Source: Elephas maximus indicus (taxonomy: Eukaryota; Chordata; Mammalia; Proboscidea; Elephantidae). Taken from it: DNA of 64,000 nucleotides. The notes under the pieces are model-generated. The model worked only from the letters and a program-made list of their open reading frames with translations. It was not told the origin of the DNA and ran no database searches. The stretch is taken from NCBI RefSeq assembly GCF_024166365.1, contig NC_064821.1, positions 50,247,093 through 50,311,092 of the forward strand. Reading direction: 5' to 3'. The position numbers were made by a program, and so were the translations under genes. Below are positions 11,640 to 22,799 of the stretch, in pieces; positions within the stretch are counted from its first letter, which is position 1, and each line of letters begins with the position of its first letter.

Positions 11640-12240
11640 TGTGCCAGGCACTGAGTGAAATGGCCAGTCACGCCCGCGGCGTCACCGGCTGGGGTGGCGC
11701 AACGCAGGTGACGAGGCCGGAGCCGACAGCGAAAGAGCCTCCCTGAAGCCGCCGCCTGAGGGCGCATGCGCGCGCCGCAGAGTGCAGCTTCGCGCTCGGT
11801 CTTCTCGCGCGGCCAGGCGCCGCGGCGGGAAAAATCAGACGGGCCCATCGCAACCTCCACCTCTTTCGGCCCAGGCCGGCCCGCTGTGATGGAGGACGAG
11901 GAGGCTGAGGAGCAGCAGCGATTCTCTTACCAACAGGTACAGGAAAACGGGGTTCCGGTTGGGCTGGGAAAGGACGACGTCGAGTTTCTGGAGAGGAAAA
12001 GGCCGGAAGTCTCGGCCTGGCTTATCCTAGGTGCCTCTCGGGGTGGTGGGCGCGCACTTTACCAAGGCTGGGCCGCCTCGTGCGCCTGCGCAAGCAGCCC
12101 CTGGGGTGCCGCGGGTGGTACTGGGAGGTGGTTTCCACGGCAACGCGGGCCGGAGCAGGGCGTGCTGCTGGGCGGGGAGCGCGCCGGGCCGTTTTAGGGT
12201 CCAACTATAGGACGTACGGCGCGGGGTGCCTCCCTAAGCC
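11640..12240 (+). promoter_or_regulatory. CENPS: CENPS CpG-island promoter
   Basis: This is a GC-rich, CpG-dense block surrounding CENPS exon 1. It contains GGCGCATGCGCGCG (about 11762-11775), which fits the NRF1 palindrome, and GGCGGGAAAA (11824-11833), which fits an E2F site. Both would suit a ubiquitously expressed, S-phase-linked gene. There is no TATA box close to the ATG. The island runs into the first bases of intron 1. Confidence 0.8.
11889..11936 (+). CDS. CENPS: CENPS coding exon 1
   Basis: It encodes 16 residues, MEDEEAEEQQRFSYQQ, and ends at CAG followed by the donor GTACAG. It lies inside a CpG island. This ATG is chosen because the human protein starts at the same acidic segment. 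The frame is open upstream to another ATG at 11766, which probably lies at or before the transcription start. Confidence 0.95.
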
Positions 12241-15200
12241 GAGGAGATACCGCTAGTGGAGCGGTTGAGCTTTTGGCTAGTGGTGCCCGGGCACTTGCCA
12301 CACGCCTGGAGGGTGCTAAGAGTGGGGCACGCCTTGTCCTCCCCTACAACAGCCCGAGGAGGATTCTAGGGACCCTGCGGAGCCGCTTTCTAACGTTGTG
12401 ACGACTACTCAGTCTCCGCTTCTGTGAAGTGGGGATAGCGACATTACCTATTTCATACAGGGTTGTTGTGAAAGTGGCGTGTCAGCTTTGAGGGAATCCA
12501 TGTAAAGCACTGAGCACGGTGCTTAGTACGTGAAAGGAGCCGAAATACTGGCTGAGGTGCCTCTTATATTGTCCGTTTTCAGATGGGGAGACTGAGCCTC
12601 AGAGAGGATGTTTGGGAGCCTGGATTCAAACCCATCATTCCGTTTCCAGAGCTCATACTTAAGATCTGGGTTCAAACATCGGCTATACCAGCTTACTGGT
12701 TGTGTTGACTGGCCAAAACTCAATTTTCTTATACGTAAAATTGGCATAATAATAGCCACTTCTCAGGGTATTTGTGGGTTTTCGGTCATTCCTTAATCAG
12801 CACCAGGAATACAGTGTGGCAGAGTCCTAAGTACAAATGACAACAGTGCTGTAAAGAGGTTTAACGCAAAAACCTTTGGAGGCACCCTCAAAAGGGTTAA
12901 CTGAAGACACACATGAATGAGCTCAATACATGCAAATTTTCTTCCTATGAAGTGTTCAGGTGTCTCCTTTTTATTTTGAAATATTCCAACCTTGAGAATA
13001 GTTGGAAGAATAGTGAACTGAGCATGAATATGCCCTTCACCTTGTTTCAGCAGTTGTTAACATTTTGCTATATTGCTCCTTTGCTTTTTTTCTTGAATCA
13101 TTTGAGAATTACAGATACCTTAATACTTTGCCTTTAAACTTTTAATACTTTAGTATGCATCTCTAAAAACAAGGGTACTGTACATAAAATCAATAAATTA
13201 TAACATTTAGAAATTGTAATATTGATAAAATCCTGTTATCTAGTGTATAGTCCATATTGAAATTTCTCCAGTTGTCCCAAAGATGTTTCTTCTAGTCATC
13301 TTTTTCTTCATCCAGGATCCAATCAAGGATCATGCATTGCTTTTAGTAATACTGTCTCTTTGGTCTTCTCTGGAACAGTTTTCCACCTTCTCTTTGTCTT
13401 TCATTATTGATGGTTTTGAACTGTTAAACAGTGTAGTTGGAGATAAACTCCTTGAGAGCAGGAGCTGTCTTTTTCTTTTTTTGTATTCTTAGCCTCTAGT
13501 GCAGAGTCTGGCTCTCAATAGACACTGAATAAGTGCTTCCTGATTAAATAACTAAGGGTGCGGAGATGTTCAATTTTACAGGATTAAGTTCAGGCAGAGA
13601 AATTTGAACCTCATTCTCTATTCAGTGGTAAGCCAGTAGAGGACCTCCCCATTCATTCAGCCAACTGTTCTGGGCACTAGGTAAATGGTGATGAGCAAAA
13701 CTCACAGGTCTTGCCTTTGAGGAGTTTACAGTCTAGTGATTTAGCCACTAAGCACAGTGATGTGAGCAGCATCAAAGAAGGCACCTAGCCCAGGCCAGAG
13801 TGGGGAGGAAGGAGGGACAGAGAAAGCTTCCTGGAGCCCGTGAGCACTCAGAAGGATCCATATCCTGTACTCCTTCTCCACACATCTGAAAAAAATGACC
13901 TTAAAAAGTGTTCATCTCTCCCAGATTGATGGTCCATCTGGCCCCTGCTACCAAAGGTCTCAACTTATTTAGACTCCTGATCTCCAAACTAAGGAAGGTC
14001 TCCTTGGCCTCTACCCCAGGGTCCTGGGCTGGGGTTTTTGCAGCTCCTCCCCCTCTTGCCTATACTGTGAGCACTTGCTGGTAGATTGCATGCTATCGTG
14101 GGTTCGCTTGTCACCATGTCCAGCTTAGCTGTGTCTCTGCCACAGAGACGGAACACACACAGACAGGGCCTCAACAAAAGTTTGTTGACACAAGACCATT
14201 GCTGAGCTTGTGTAGCATCTATCTTGAGGTTCATCCTCCTCTCTCTCGGTACTTTATACCTCTGCATAGGGAAGAGAGATATTTTCCAGTATCTAAAAAT
14301 GTTGCTAAGGAGAAGGGAGGGCCCTGCTGATGCTGGCTAACAAACATCCAAATCAAGAGGGGTGAGATGCACCCTCATGAGCCTTTCCTGGTGTTGTCCT
14401 GGTCTTTTTTGTCATGCAGGCTTGGGGCTGGCATGAACTTACAGCAGAGAAGTGGAATCCTTGTGGGTTTATTTGATGAACTGCTTTGAGGACAAAATCC
14501 CAGACTGGTTTCTCATTGTGTTCTTCCAAACACCTAGCATGTGCCTTTTACTCATAGCAATTCAGCAAATATTTGTGCCATAACTTGAGTAAAGGGAAGC
14601 AGATACTTTGCAGGTACCAGTCTGTCTTCTGTCACTACTGGCCTGCCACCTTAATTCCTTATCTTTACCTGACCTAAATCATAACTGTGAAGTAATGTTT
14701 CTACAGGACACTCCAGAGGGTCTCAATTAGTTTATTAGTGCATTTGAAAAGTCACTTGGCCATTATGGGAAATGCTGAAGGAATTAGGCTAAGCAGACTG
14801 CTCTCCTTGGTCTTAATTTTTTAAGATGTGGAAAGCTCTTATTTGCAACTTTATCCATGAAACTTTTCCCCCCCAGAGGCTAAAGGCAGCAGTTCACTAC
14901 ACGGTTGGTTGTCTTTGTGAGGAAGTTGCATCAGATAAAGAGATGCAGTTCAGCAAACAGACCATTGCAGCGATTTCGGAGGTGACTTTTCGACAGTGCG
15001 GTATGTAGCCATGGTCCCCGTAGATGTATGTGTGTGTGTGTGTGTATGTATGTATGTGTGTAAGTATGTATGTATGTGTGTAAGTATATAAGTTCTGAGT
15101 GAAGTCCTGAAGGTGGATTTTCCCTGGGAGAAATGGGTGAGTGGGTGCTGTGGCATGTATTCCCAAGAGGCAAAGAAGATTCTCATCATGAGCTATTCAA

Positions 15201-18200
15201 CCAATGTATTTGTTTTCCTGGAGGTAAGATTTGGATATTTTATGAAAACAACTATATTTTTTTTTCTATTAAATTAACACTACAGGAGTCCCTGGGTACA
15301 CAATCAGTTAAATGCCTGACTACTAGCTGAGAGGTTGGCAGTTCGAACCCACTCAGAGGGACCTCAGAAGACAGCCCTGGCAACTGGTTCTACTCCACAT
15401 GGAGTCACCATGAGCCAGAATCAACTTGACGGCAACTAACAACAGCATGTTAACACTGGGACATCAGCACCTTTATTTTATTGTGTTTTAATAAACTGCC
15501 CTGATGCCTGGAACATTAGACATTACATTTTTTATTTCAGTGCTTTGTAACATATTTATACTACCCATAGTTTATTTGGTAGCTGAACTTGTGGCATCGG
15601 TATTTGCTTGACTTCAGAGAAAATTAATGCCCTCACAAGCCCTAACTTGTAGCAAAAATTAAAGTTAAAGCATAGTTTCTAGGAACGAAAGGTGTAGCCA
15701 CAATGAACAGAAGGCTTATAATAAAGGGTAGAAGGTGCAGGGAAGGACAAGGCGTTCGTAATGAATAAAGTGGCTAACGGCGGTTATAAAATGCTTGGGC
15801 TGCCTGAAATGGTACTTCCTCACCTTTAAAAGGTTTGTTGTATTAGTCACCGTACTTACTGTAGAACAGACATTTCACTTTTCATCTGTGTGGAACAAGA
15901 TTGAGGCAATGGGAGCTAAAGTGCATCTCTTCTCTTTCAGAAAATTTTGCAAAAGACCTTGAAATGTTTGCCAGGTGGGTAGAGAACTGGATTATCTGAT
16001 GCTGTGTTTACCTTCTATTGATACTCTCCATCTGGTGGTGTGTTTCAGGAGCACATTAGCAATTCAATTTTTGGTATTTTGTGGAGGCTTGTGTCTAATT
16101 GTGATGCTGCAAGAATGTAATGCCTGCTGTAATCACGTCAATTCAAACTTGATTTGCCATTTTTTAAAGTTTTCCAAGTGTTTTCTGTTAAAGAACAGAA
16201 GTTATTCAGTTCTAGATTAAAAAGATATGAATAATGTCTCCTGGACTCTGAATGTGTGTGGTATGTATTTTAAAAATGTTTTCTGTGGGGTGGTTTGAAG
16301 CTTTGTAGGAGGGAAAAGAGGATGGGACAAAAGGCAATTGCCCCGGGCCTGAGAACGCTCCTTTTGGGGTCTTTCTGCCTCTTTGGTGTTGGGGCGACAT
16401 TGTGTTGGCAGATATAATTGCTCACAGGTGTACAGATAATGACAGCACCGTCTACAGCCAGAGGCTTTCATTTGCCACGTTTGTCACGACTAAGACATAC
16501 TCCTTGAAAAGTGGGCGACTTGCTTTCAGTGGGTGAAGCTTTAGCTTTTACAGGTGATTTATGCTCGTCTCTTCAATTAGTACCTTAGGTAATTGAAAAC
16601 AATTGCAACAAATTGCTTTTATGAAGCAATTTGAATGACTAAGGCCTGAAAGGGCTAAGGCTTTCTAATTTGCTACCATTTCTGACTTGGTGCCAGCTTC
16701 TCCCACACTCCGTACTTTTCACCTTGCTCCTATTAGCTCTTTGTTTCTCGGATGAATATTCTGAATGAATTAAAGCAGTAGGTTCTCAGAGGGCAAGCTT
16801 TAAATCTTTCCTATTCCTGTATATATTAGTCCCTAAAAACCCCTTAGTATCTTCAACTTGGCCAAAAGGGATGAGATAGTATTATGGGATATTGATAGCT
16901 CACATGGCTTATTCATTGTTAACTTATGTGTGGCCCATCGTCTCCCCCATGTCTCCTGAGAAATACATTTATTACCCACACTTGCCATTTCTGTGTTAGC
17001 TGTGGAAAAAGACAATGAAATTTTAAAAACAGTTTTCTAAAAATTCTAAAAATGAAGGTGAAATTAGAAATGTTTAGCATTGTGACACACTAAGCTTTCA
17101 CATACTCTGTTTTATAATTACATTAGAAGGTTGATTTTCTTTTGTCGTATATTGGGGGGGAAGTGTGTATGTCTTACGTAGATGGTAAGTGCCATGAGGA
17201 AGGAAATCGTCTTTTAAGGGAAAGAGTTTGGATAAAAGCTGTTGAGGGGAGCAAGGTAGTTCAGTAGTAGAATTCTCCTCTTCCGTGAGGGAGACCCAGG
17301 TTTGGGTCCGGCCACTATACCTCAAGCACAGCCATCACCCATCTCTCAGTGGAGGTTTTTGCGTTGCGGTGATGCTGAATAGCTTTCAGTGGCGCTTCCA
17401 GACTGAGACGGACTAGAAGAAAGGCCTGGTGAAAAGCAGCCCATGAAAACCCTATGGATCACAATGGTCTGATCTGCAACCAATCATGCGGGTGATGCAG
17501 GATCGGGCACTGTTTTGTTTCGTTGTGCATGGGGTTGCCATGAGGCAGAGGCTGAGTCGGCAGCAGCTAACAGCAATAAGAAAAATGTAAATCCAGACAT
17601 AAATACCGGCAGACAGAGCATCCTGGTTGTGATTGAGACCAGGGCTCTCTCTCTGTGTCCATGGGCGCTTACTAGTCTCCACCCCAGAACATCGGCAGGC
17701 TCTCTGTGGCAGCTACTGTATTAGCTTTTGACCTTCTGAGGTGGATATTGTCATGACAGGCAGATACTATCAGTCATGATGAGATGATATTTGCACACTT
17801 AACAGGATGTGTAGGATTAGTTTGGCTGAATTGTGGAGTATAATTTCAGTGTGATTTTATCTTTAACTCAACAGGTATTTAGTGAGGATTTACAACATTC
17901 TGGGCGCTTAGTTATTGAGGATACAAAGATGAACCATTCCTACTTATTTTTTGGGAAGTTGGAAATGGAAAGAAAGGCTGTAGTTCAGAATAAACTTATT
18001 GAAAAGAGCCTATTATCTCAAATTACCTTTTTTTTGCAGTTTTTTTATCGTTGAGAATATGTACAGCAAAACATACACCAATTCAGTAGTTTTCCGTGTG
18101 TACAATTTAGTGACACTGATTACATTCTTCAAGTTGTGCAACCATTCTCACCCTCCTTTTCCTCCCCCGTTAACATAAACTTATTGTCCCCTAAGGTTCC

Positions 18201-21200
18201 TATCTAATCTTTTGAGTTGCTGTTGTCAATTTGATCCCTTATAGATAGTTCTTAAAAGAGCATAATGCTCAAGGCAGAACTTTCTTACTATTTAAGCGAA
18301 ACTACTGTTTGGTTTTAAGAAGATTTCAGGGGATATTTTTGGTCCAGCGTTCAAAGATTATTACAGAGCAATAGTTTCAGGGGTTCATCCACCCTCCATG
18401 GCTCCATTTGTCAAATTACCTTTTAAAGCAAAGATAGAGGACTGGAATGAGAATTTGAGTCCCAGTTGTGAACAAGAAACAGACTCCAGTTTAAATGACG
18501 TTCTTTGCTCTACCTAGGATATGGGTGAGGAAATGCATTAACTCCTTGTTGGGGAATGAGGTAGTAGCCTTTTCCTGCATAAGCCATTTCCTGTAATTTA
18601 GTCCTTGGAGAAGAGCTTCAGGATCTTGGTATAAGTGAAACCATGCTTCTTGGAAATTCTTTGTTCTCTATTTCACATCTGCTTAAACAGAGGCATTCTT
18701 TGTATTGTGGGACTCTCTCCATTTTTTCTCTCCACTGAAGTTTTACATTGCTCTTCTTGGTTTTTTTGTGACCAAGCAAGTCACTTTTGGAAGAGTTTTA
18801 ACTGTGCAGCCTCTTTTCTTGTATTCCTACTCTTCAGGCACCATTGGCCCTTGGACAGAGGTAGACAGATGGGTTCTGCTTTCTCTTTACTTAATTGGTA
18901 TCTTGGCTGGTAACTTCACTCATTTTTGTGCCACTGTTGTTTAATGACCTTAATCTAGGAAGATGGGCTCTTAGAAAGCCTTGCTCTTTTGAAGTTTGAC
19001 CATAGACTTTTGTGTTTCATCAAAACTTGAAATAATACCAAACATTTTAGTGAATTGTTTCTGCCCTTTCTACAGACATGCAAAAAGAAGCACAATTAAC
19101 ACGGAGGATGTGAAGCTCTTAGCCAGGAGGAGCAATTCACTGGTGAGAGATGAATTTCTTTCCTCACTCCCCTTTCCCATCAGAATGCATTATTTCCAAT
19201 TAATCACTGCAAGCCATGAAGTTATCCCCCAGGGCACCTTGCATTAAAAACTAGAGGTGGTTGACCCATTCAGACCTGCCTATAATTTATGGTCTTTCTT
19301 TCATTATGATGGACCTTACTAAGCCAATTTCAAGTTTTCTAATCAGCACCCTCTGGATTTTGTAATATCTCAAAACTTTGGTCCCACGTTTCATTTACAG
19401 CATGATGTCAGAGACAGGTCACAGACCAGAGTCTGTGGGAATAGTTTCGTTCTGGTGCCCACAATTCTCCTGATGGGCCAAGCGTGGGAGGAGTATGTGT
19501 CCGGCCAGGCTGTGCAGGAAAAGGAGCACATTTTCTATCTTTTCAAAGAAGTCTAGAGTTGGAAAGGAACTTAGAAATCATTCTGACCGAGTCCTCATTT
19601 TACAGGTGAGGACATTGGCACCAGGGACATCTGATAGTTTCAGGCTGGTCGCTGGGGCCCCTGGTGGATCCAGGACACTTGTGAGGACATCTGACTTGGT
19701 CTAATGCTGATAGTTAAACTAGTTTATGCTCCTTCCTGTAATACGAGCTCCACGAGGGCAGGGGTTTCTATCTCTCTGCTCTCCGTTCCATCTGCAATGC
19801 TTAGAACAGTGCCTGGTGCAGAGTACTTAGGTGCTTCATAAATGCTTGTTGTGTGACTTTGGATAGCACTTGACAGTTTACGCGGAACTTTTATAGATAC
19901 TATTTCATGTATGTTATTTAATCTTCACAATCACCCTGTGGGGGTGTATTCGTTTCCTAGGGCTGCCTAAGAAAAATAACGATAAACTGGGTAGCCTAAA
20001 AAAACATGAATTTATTTTCTCACAGTTCTGGAGGCAGGACATCCAAAATCAAGGTGTTAGCAGCACCATGCTCCCTCTGCAGTCTCTAGGGGAAGGATCT
20101 TTCCTTGCCTCTTTCAGCTTCTGGTAGCCCCAAGGCGTTCCTTGGTTTGTGGCTGCATAACTCCAATTTCTGGTGCTTCTCTCCAGTCTTCTGTCTCCAC
20201 ATGGCATCTTCCCTGTGTGTCTGTCTCCTCTTCATGTAAGGACACCAGTCATTGGATTTAGGGCCCACCCGACTCCAGTATAACCTCATCTTAACTAATT
20301 ACATCTGCAAAGATCCCGTTTCTAAAGTAGGTCACATTCTGATGTTATGAGTGGACATGAATTGGGGTGTGGGGGTGGGCATGATCCAACCCTGTAGAAC
20401 AGAGGGTTAGGATAACACAACTTATTAGCCTCATTTTACAAACTAGGCAACTGAAGTTCAGTAACCTTCTAAAGTTAAATATGAAGCTCTCTGAGTGGGT
20501 TGATAGTTGGACCTTTGTCTTCAAACCCTGACTCTAGTGCTGTTTCCATTGTGCTGTCTTCTTTCCCTCTGCTTGTCTAATATCTTTTCTCCGAAGTTTA
20601 AAGTCAAGGTTAAGGATAATGTGATTCCTAGGTAACATAGCTAAGGTGCTTGGTGGTTCTGTGTATTAGTGGAAAGACATTTCTCTCTCTTCATAAATTC
20701 TCTACAGTGTCATAACTTGATCTGCTTCAGGGACCAGTTTCTAAGAACATTCAAAGGAATGTTCAAGGCAAGTCATCTTACAATATTAATTGGAAAGTCA
20801 TCTGCTGATTGCATATTTGTTTACCTTAGAATGTTGTTTTTATTTTGGACTCTTAATGTTTTTTTATCTGTCACAACCTTATGACCAAAGAGTTGTAGTG
20901 AAATTTACACATTTGACTAAGTCATCTGTGAGGGCAGGGGCCTTGTCTTATTTACCTTGTATCCCCAGTACTTGGTACATCGTAGTTGCTCTGTAAATTT
21001 TAGCTAAATAAGTTTAGGGGGATGGTGATTGTTATTTGTGCTTTGTAGAGCATATCTGTGATTGACATGCCTTATACAAGCTCCAAGTTTTAATTCTTTT
21101 GATTGTCAAGGAACTTCTACATTGGAGTATGTCTTAGTTATCTAGCGCTGCTATAATAGAAATACCACAAGTGGATGGCTGTAACAAAGAGAAATTTATT

Positions 21201-22041
21201 TCCTCACAGTAAAGTAGGCTGAAAGTACAAATTCAAGGCATCAGCTCCAGGGGAAGGCTTTCTCTCTCTCTCAGCTCTGGAAGAACGTCCTTGTCCTCAA
21301 TCTTCTCATGGTCAAGGAGCTTCTCAGGCGCAGGGACCCTGGGTCCAAAGGATGCACTCTGTTCCTGGTGCTGCTTTCTTGGTGGTATGAGGTCCCAAAC
21401 TCTCTGCTTGCTTCCTTTTCCTTTTATCTCTTGAGAGATAAAACGTGGTGCAGGCCACACCCCAGGGAAAATCCCTTTACGCTGGATCAGGAATGTGGCC
21501 TGAGCAAGGGTGTTACATCCTACCCTAATCTTCTTTAACTACGGGCAGAGATTATGATCTATAATACATAGAAAAATCACAAAATGGAGGACTACACATG
21601 GCCTAACCATGTTGACACACATTTTTGGGGGACGCAATTCAATCCATTACAGAGTATACTGCTTAGAAGATATACGAGTAGCAGTGAATTAATTTTTGTA
21701 TTGATTCCTTTTTCTAGGAAAAAAATGAAGTTGTATTAAGCCTAAGAAATGTAATCCAAGTTTTTCCACCCAAATTCTTTGAGTGGGAATGGTAGGGGAA
21801 GATGTAGGTTTTATTTTTTAGATTAATAAAAATGGTTTTACAATCAGGTACAAATACAATTCTTTCACTTATTATTAATTTTTTTTTTTTTTTTTTGTAG
21901 CTAAAATATATCACAGAGAAAAATGAAGAGATTGCTCAGTTTAACCTGGAACAAAAGGCAAAGAAGAAAAAGAAGTTCGAGAATGGAAACAAAGATTCAA
22001 GGGAGCTGGCAGAGGCTGGAGTAGTGGAAAGTGAGAATTAG
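11889..22041 (+). CDS. CENPS: CENPS (MHF1/APITD1), centromere protein S, whole coding span
   Basis: The coding exons are 11889-11936, 14877-15000, 15941-15974, 19076-19142 and 21901-22041. They join in frame to 414 nt, encoding 137 aa, against 138 in human as I recall it. The protein starts MEDEEAEEQQRFSYQQ and ends AEAGVVESEN. The middle (about residues 17-105) is a histone fold containing AAVHYTVGCLCEEVA and INTEDVKLLARRSNSL. The tail has a KKKKK run at residues 112-116. CENPS pairs with CENPX. The dimer works in the CENP-T-W-S-X nucleosome-like complex at kinetochores and with FANCM at stalled replication forks. K72-R73 match the basic pair implicated in DNA binding in human MHF1 (from memory). 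All introns are GT-AG. The single-residue difference from human lies in the acidic N-terminus. Neighbours CORT and DFFA match the human order, which supports orthology over a retrocopy. Confidence 0.97.
12395..12830 (+). mobile_element. MIR fragments in CENPS intron 1
   Basis: One MIR scrap at about 12400-12530 (AAGCACTGAGCACGGTGCTT), a reversed scrap near 12570-12606 (AGATGGGGAGACTGAGCCTC) and a third at 12661-12830. Confidence 0.65.
12960..13425 (-). mobile_element. Old L1M-type 3' end
   Basis: AACATTTTGCTATATTGCTC, CCAGTTGTCCCAAAGATGTT and GGATCCAATCAAGGATCATG are blocks of inverted ancient L1 3'UTR. Confidence 0.6.
13435..13760 (+). mobile_element. L2-type fragments
   Basis: AACTCCTTGAGAGCAGGAGC to AGACACTGAATAAGTGCTTC is a plus-strand L2 3' end. 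A reversed L2 scrap follows at 13660-13760 (CATTCATTCAGCCAACTGTT). Confidence 0.55.
13761..14876. other. CENPS: CENPS intron 1 remainder
   Basis: Mostly unique intronic sequence up to the exon 2 acceptor. No gene or clear repeat. Confidence 0.55.
14877..15000 (+). CDS. CENPS: CENPS coding exon 2
   Basis: It encodes residues 17-57 and the first base of codon 58, RLKAAVHY...SEVTFRQC, the first half of the histone fold. The acceptor is a pyrimidine tract ending CCCCCCAG and the donor is GTATGT. A TG/TATG microsatellite starts 24 bp after the donor. Confidence 0.96.
15024..15092 (+). repeat. TG/TATG microsatellite
   Basis: Alternating GTGTGT and GTATGT units start 24 bp after the CENPS exon 2 donor. 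Confidence 0.95.
15284..15452 (+). mobile_element. AfroSINE, CTGGGT-head type
   Basis: AGGAGTCCCTGGGTACACAA to CAGAATCAACTTGACGGCAA. ATTAACACTA-like repeats flank it. Confidence 0.87.
15941..15974 (+). CDS. CENPS: CENPS coding exon 3 (34-nt microexon)
   Basis: It encodes ENFAKDLEMFAR, with split codons at both ends (phases 1 and 2). The acceptor is TCTTCTCTTTCAG and the donor is GTGGGT. It joins the two halves of the long central helix of the histone fold. It is too short to find by ORF length; frame continuity and identity to the human peptide identify it. Confidence 0.95.
15975..17247 (+). other. CENPS: CENPS intron 3, first part
   Basis: No gene is seen. A stretch at 16570-16690 is rich in TAATT and CAATT cores. 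It contains a perfect inverted repeat, CAAATTGCTT (16609-16618) with AAGCAATTTG (16624-16633). Confidence 0.5.
17248..17580 (+). mobile_element. tRNA-Gly-headed SINE with RTE/AfroSINE-like tail
   Basis: AAGGTAGTTCAGTAGTAGAA is a diverged tRNA-Gly 5' half and CCCAGGTTTGGGTCCGGCCA its T-arm half. The body carries GAAGAAAGGCCTGGTGAAAA. The tail AGTCGGCAGCAGCTAACAGC resembles the RTE 3' end. Confidence 0.75.
18032..18410 (-). mobile_element. 5'-truncated L1 3' end with 14-bp target duplication
   Basis: Poly(T) start, L1 3'UTR-like TACAATTTAGTGACACTGAT and no coding part. Flanked by TCAAATTACCTTTT at 18018-18031 and 18411-18424. It lies in CENPS intron 3. Confidence 0.75.
18425..19075 (+). other. 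CENPS: CENPS intron 3, last part
   Basis: Unique-looking intron sequence up to the exon 4 acceptor. Confidence 0.5.
19076..19142 (+). CDS. CENPS: CENPS coding exon 4
   Basis: It completes the split arginine codon and encodes HAKRSTINTEDVKLLARRSNSL, the loop 2 and alpha-3 part of the histone fold. The acceptor is CTTTCTACAG and the donor is GTGAGA. Confidence 0.96.
19735..19865 (+). mobile_element. L2-type LINE 3' end
   Basis: GAGCTCCACGAGGGCAGGGG to AGAACAGTGCCTGGTGCAGA. Confidence 0.65.
19866..20470 (-). mobile_element. MIR split by a MaLR LTR
   Basis: MIR halves at 19866-19944 (TTTAATCTTCACAATCACCC) and 20394-20470 (TTAGCCTCATTTTACAAACT) flank the LTR and continue one another. Confidence 0.65.
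19945..20393 (-). mobile_element. MaLR (MLT1A-like) solo LTR fossil
   Basis: CGTTTCCTAGGGCTGCCTAA, CACAGTTCTGGAGGCAGGAC and AAGGACACCAGTCATTGGAT are the inverted MLT1A blocks. It is a solo LTR in CENPS intron 4, old. Confidence 0.75.
20930..21010 (+). mobile_element. L2-type LINE 3' scrap
   Basis: GAGGGCAGGGGCCTTGTCTT to ATCCCCAGTACTTGGTACAT. Confidence 0.6.
21130..21651 (-). mobile_element. Afrotherian MaLR-like solo LTR fossil with 5-bp target duplication
   Basis: It begins TGTCTTAGTTATCTAGCGCT and ends CAATCCATTACA. Flanking GAGTA at 21125-21129 and 21652-21656 is the 5-bp duplication typical of ERVL/MaLR. It belongs to the same family as the copies at 39395, 49345 and 50789. It lies in CENPS intron 4, younger than MLT1A. 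Confidence 0.8.
21901..22041 (+). CDS. CENPS: CENPS coding exon 5 with stop
   Basis: It encodes LKYITEKNEEIAQFNLEQ, then a lysine run and a tail ending AEAGVVESEN, with stop TAG at 22039-22041. The acceptor has an unusually long uninterrupted run of 18 T (21879-21896) before GTAG. Confidence 0.96.
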   Translation, partial: LKYITEKNEEIAQFNLEQKAKKKKKFENGNKDSRELAEAGVVESEN

Positions 22042-22340
22042 ACTTAACGCCACTTGGAAAAGCAGTCTTCAGCAGTTAGAGCCACCCAGAGATGCGTATT
22101 GTCACAAAGGGGATTCTAAGTGGAGATTAGAAAAAAAAGGCCAGGAGGCTTTTTGTCCTATATTCTCTAAGTCATTGACTTCAAAAGCTACTTGAAAAGA
22201 GAACTGGAAACTCTTAAGATATTCCCATGTTTTACTTAAGCACGTAAAAAAGGTATTATCTTTGAATGGTATGTTAGAAATGGTATCTATTGAAATTAGA
22301 ATGGTGTTAGAAATTAAACACGGTCAGCTTTTTAGAGCAA
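22042..22340 (+). other. CENPS: CENPS probable 3'UTR
   Basis: Non-repetitive sequence follows the CENPS stop. A non-canonical poly(A) signal ATTAAA sits at 22313-22318, 272 nt after the stop. A second ATTAAA near 22600 could be used instead. The exact 3' end is inferred. Confidence 0.5.
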
Positions 22341-22799
22341 AAAATCTTCGTTGTTGTTGTTATTTTTTTTTAATTCTCTTACGTAATTTTCCAGGCTAAA
22401 TGACAGTCTCTGAAAGATAAATGAGCAAAGCTGTATTCATTTAGCTCTTCTGATGAGCAATGTTAGGATATTGTTTTAAGCCCATGTCACCTGTGATCAC
22501 AGGTAAAAAGATGGATGTTAGGAAATGGTCCTTTTTACTTTTTGGAGGTGATTTCCTCCAGTAACACACTTTGTGTAACATTTCTCTGGCTATTTTGTTA
22601 TTAAACTGTGGTTCTTCTGGGCAGAAGTACAATCCAGGACTGCTCCTCCAAGACGCTTCAGTGTTTTGTCCTCTCTTTTTTGTGAGATGCTTCCAAGAGC
22701 CCAGTTCTGTCTTCTCTTCACTCGGGGATTTCTTTGAGGTCCAGGGTATGCCTCTTCCTTTAGGGGCAGTCGGGGCAAAGAGAGGGTACTGGCCTTGAC

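Noticed and set aside
11766-12197. 143-aa open frame through CENPS exon 1
   Set aside because: Only codons from 11889 to 11936 are CENPS. The remainder is promoter sequence and intron read-through after a good donor.
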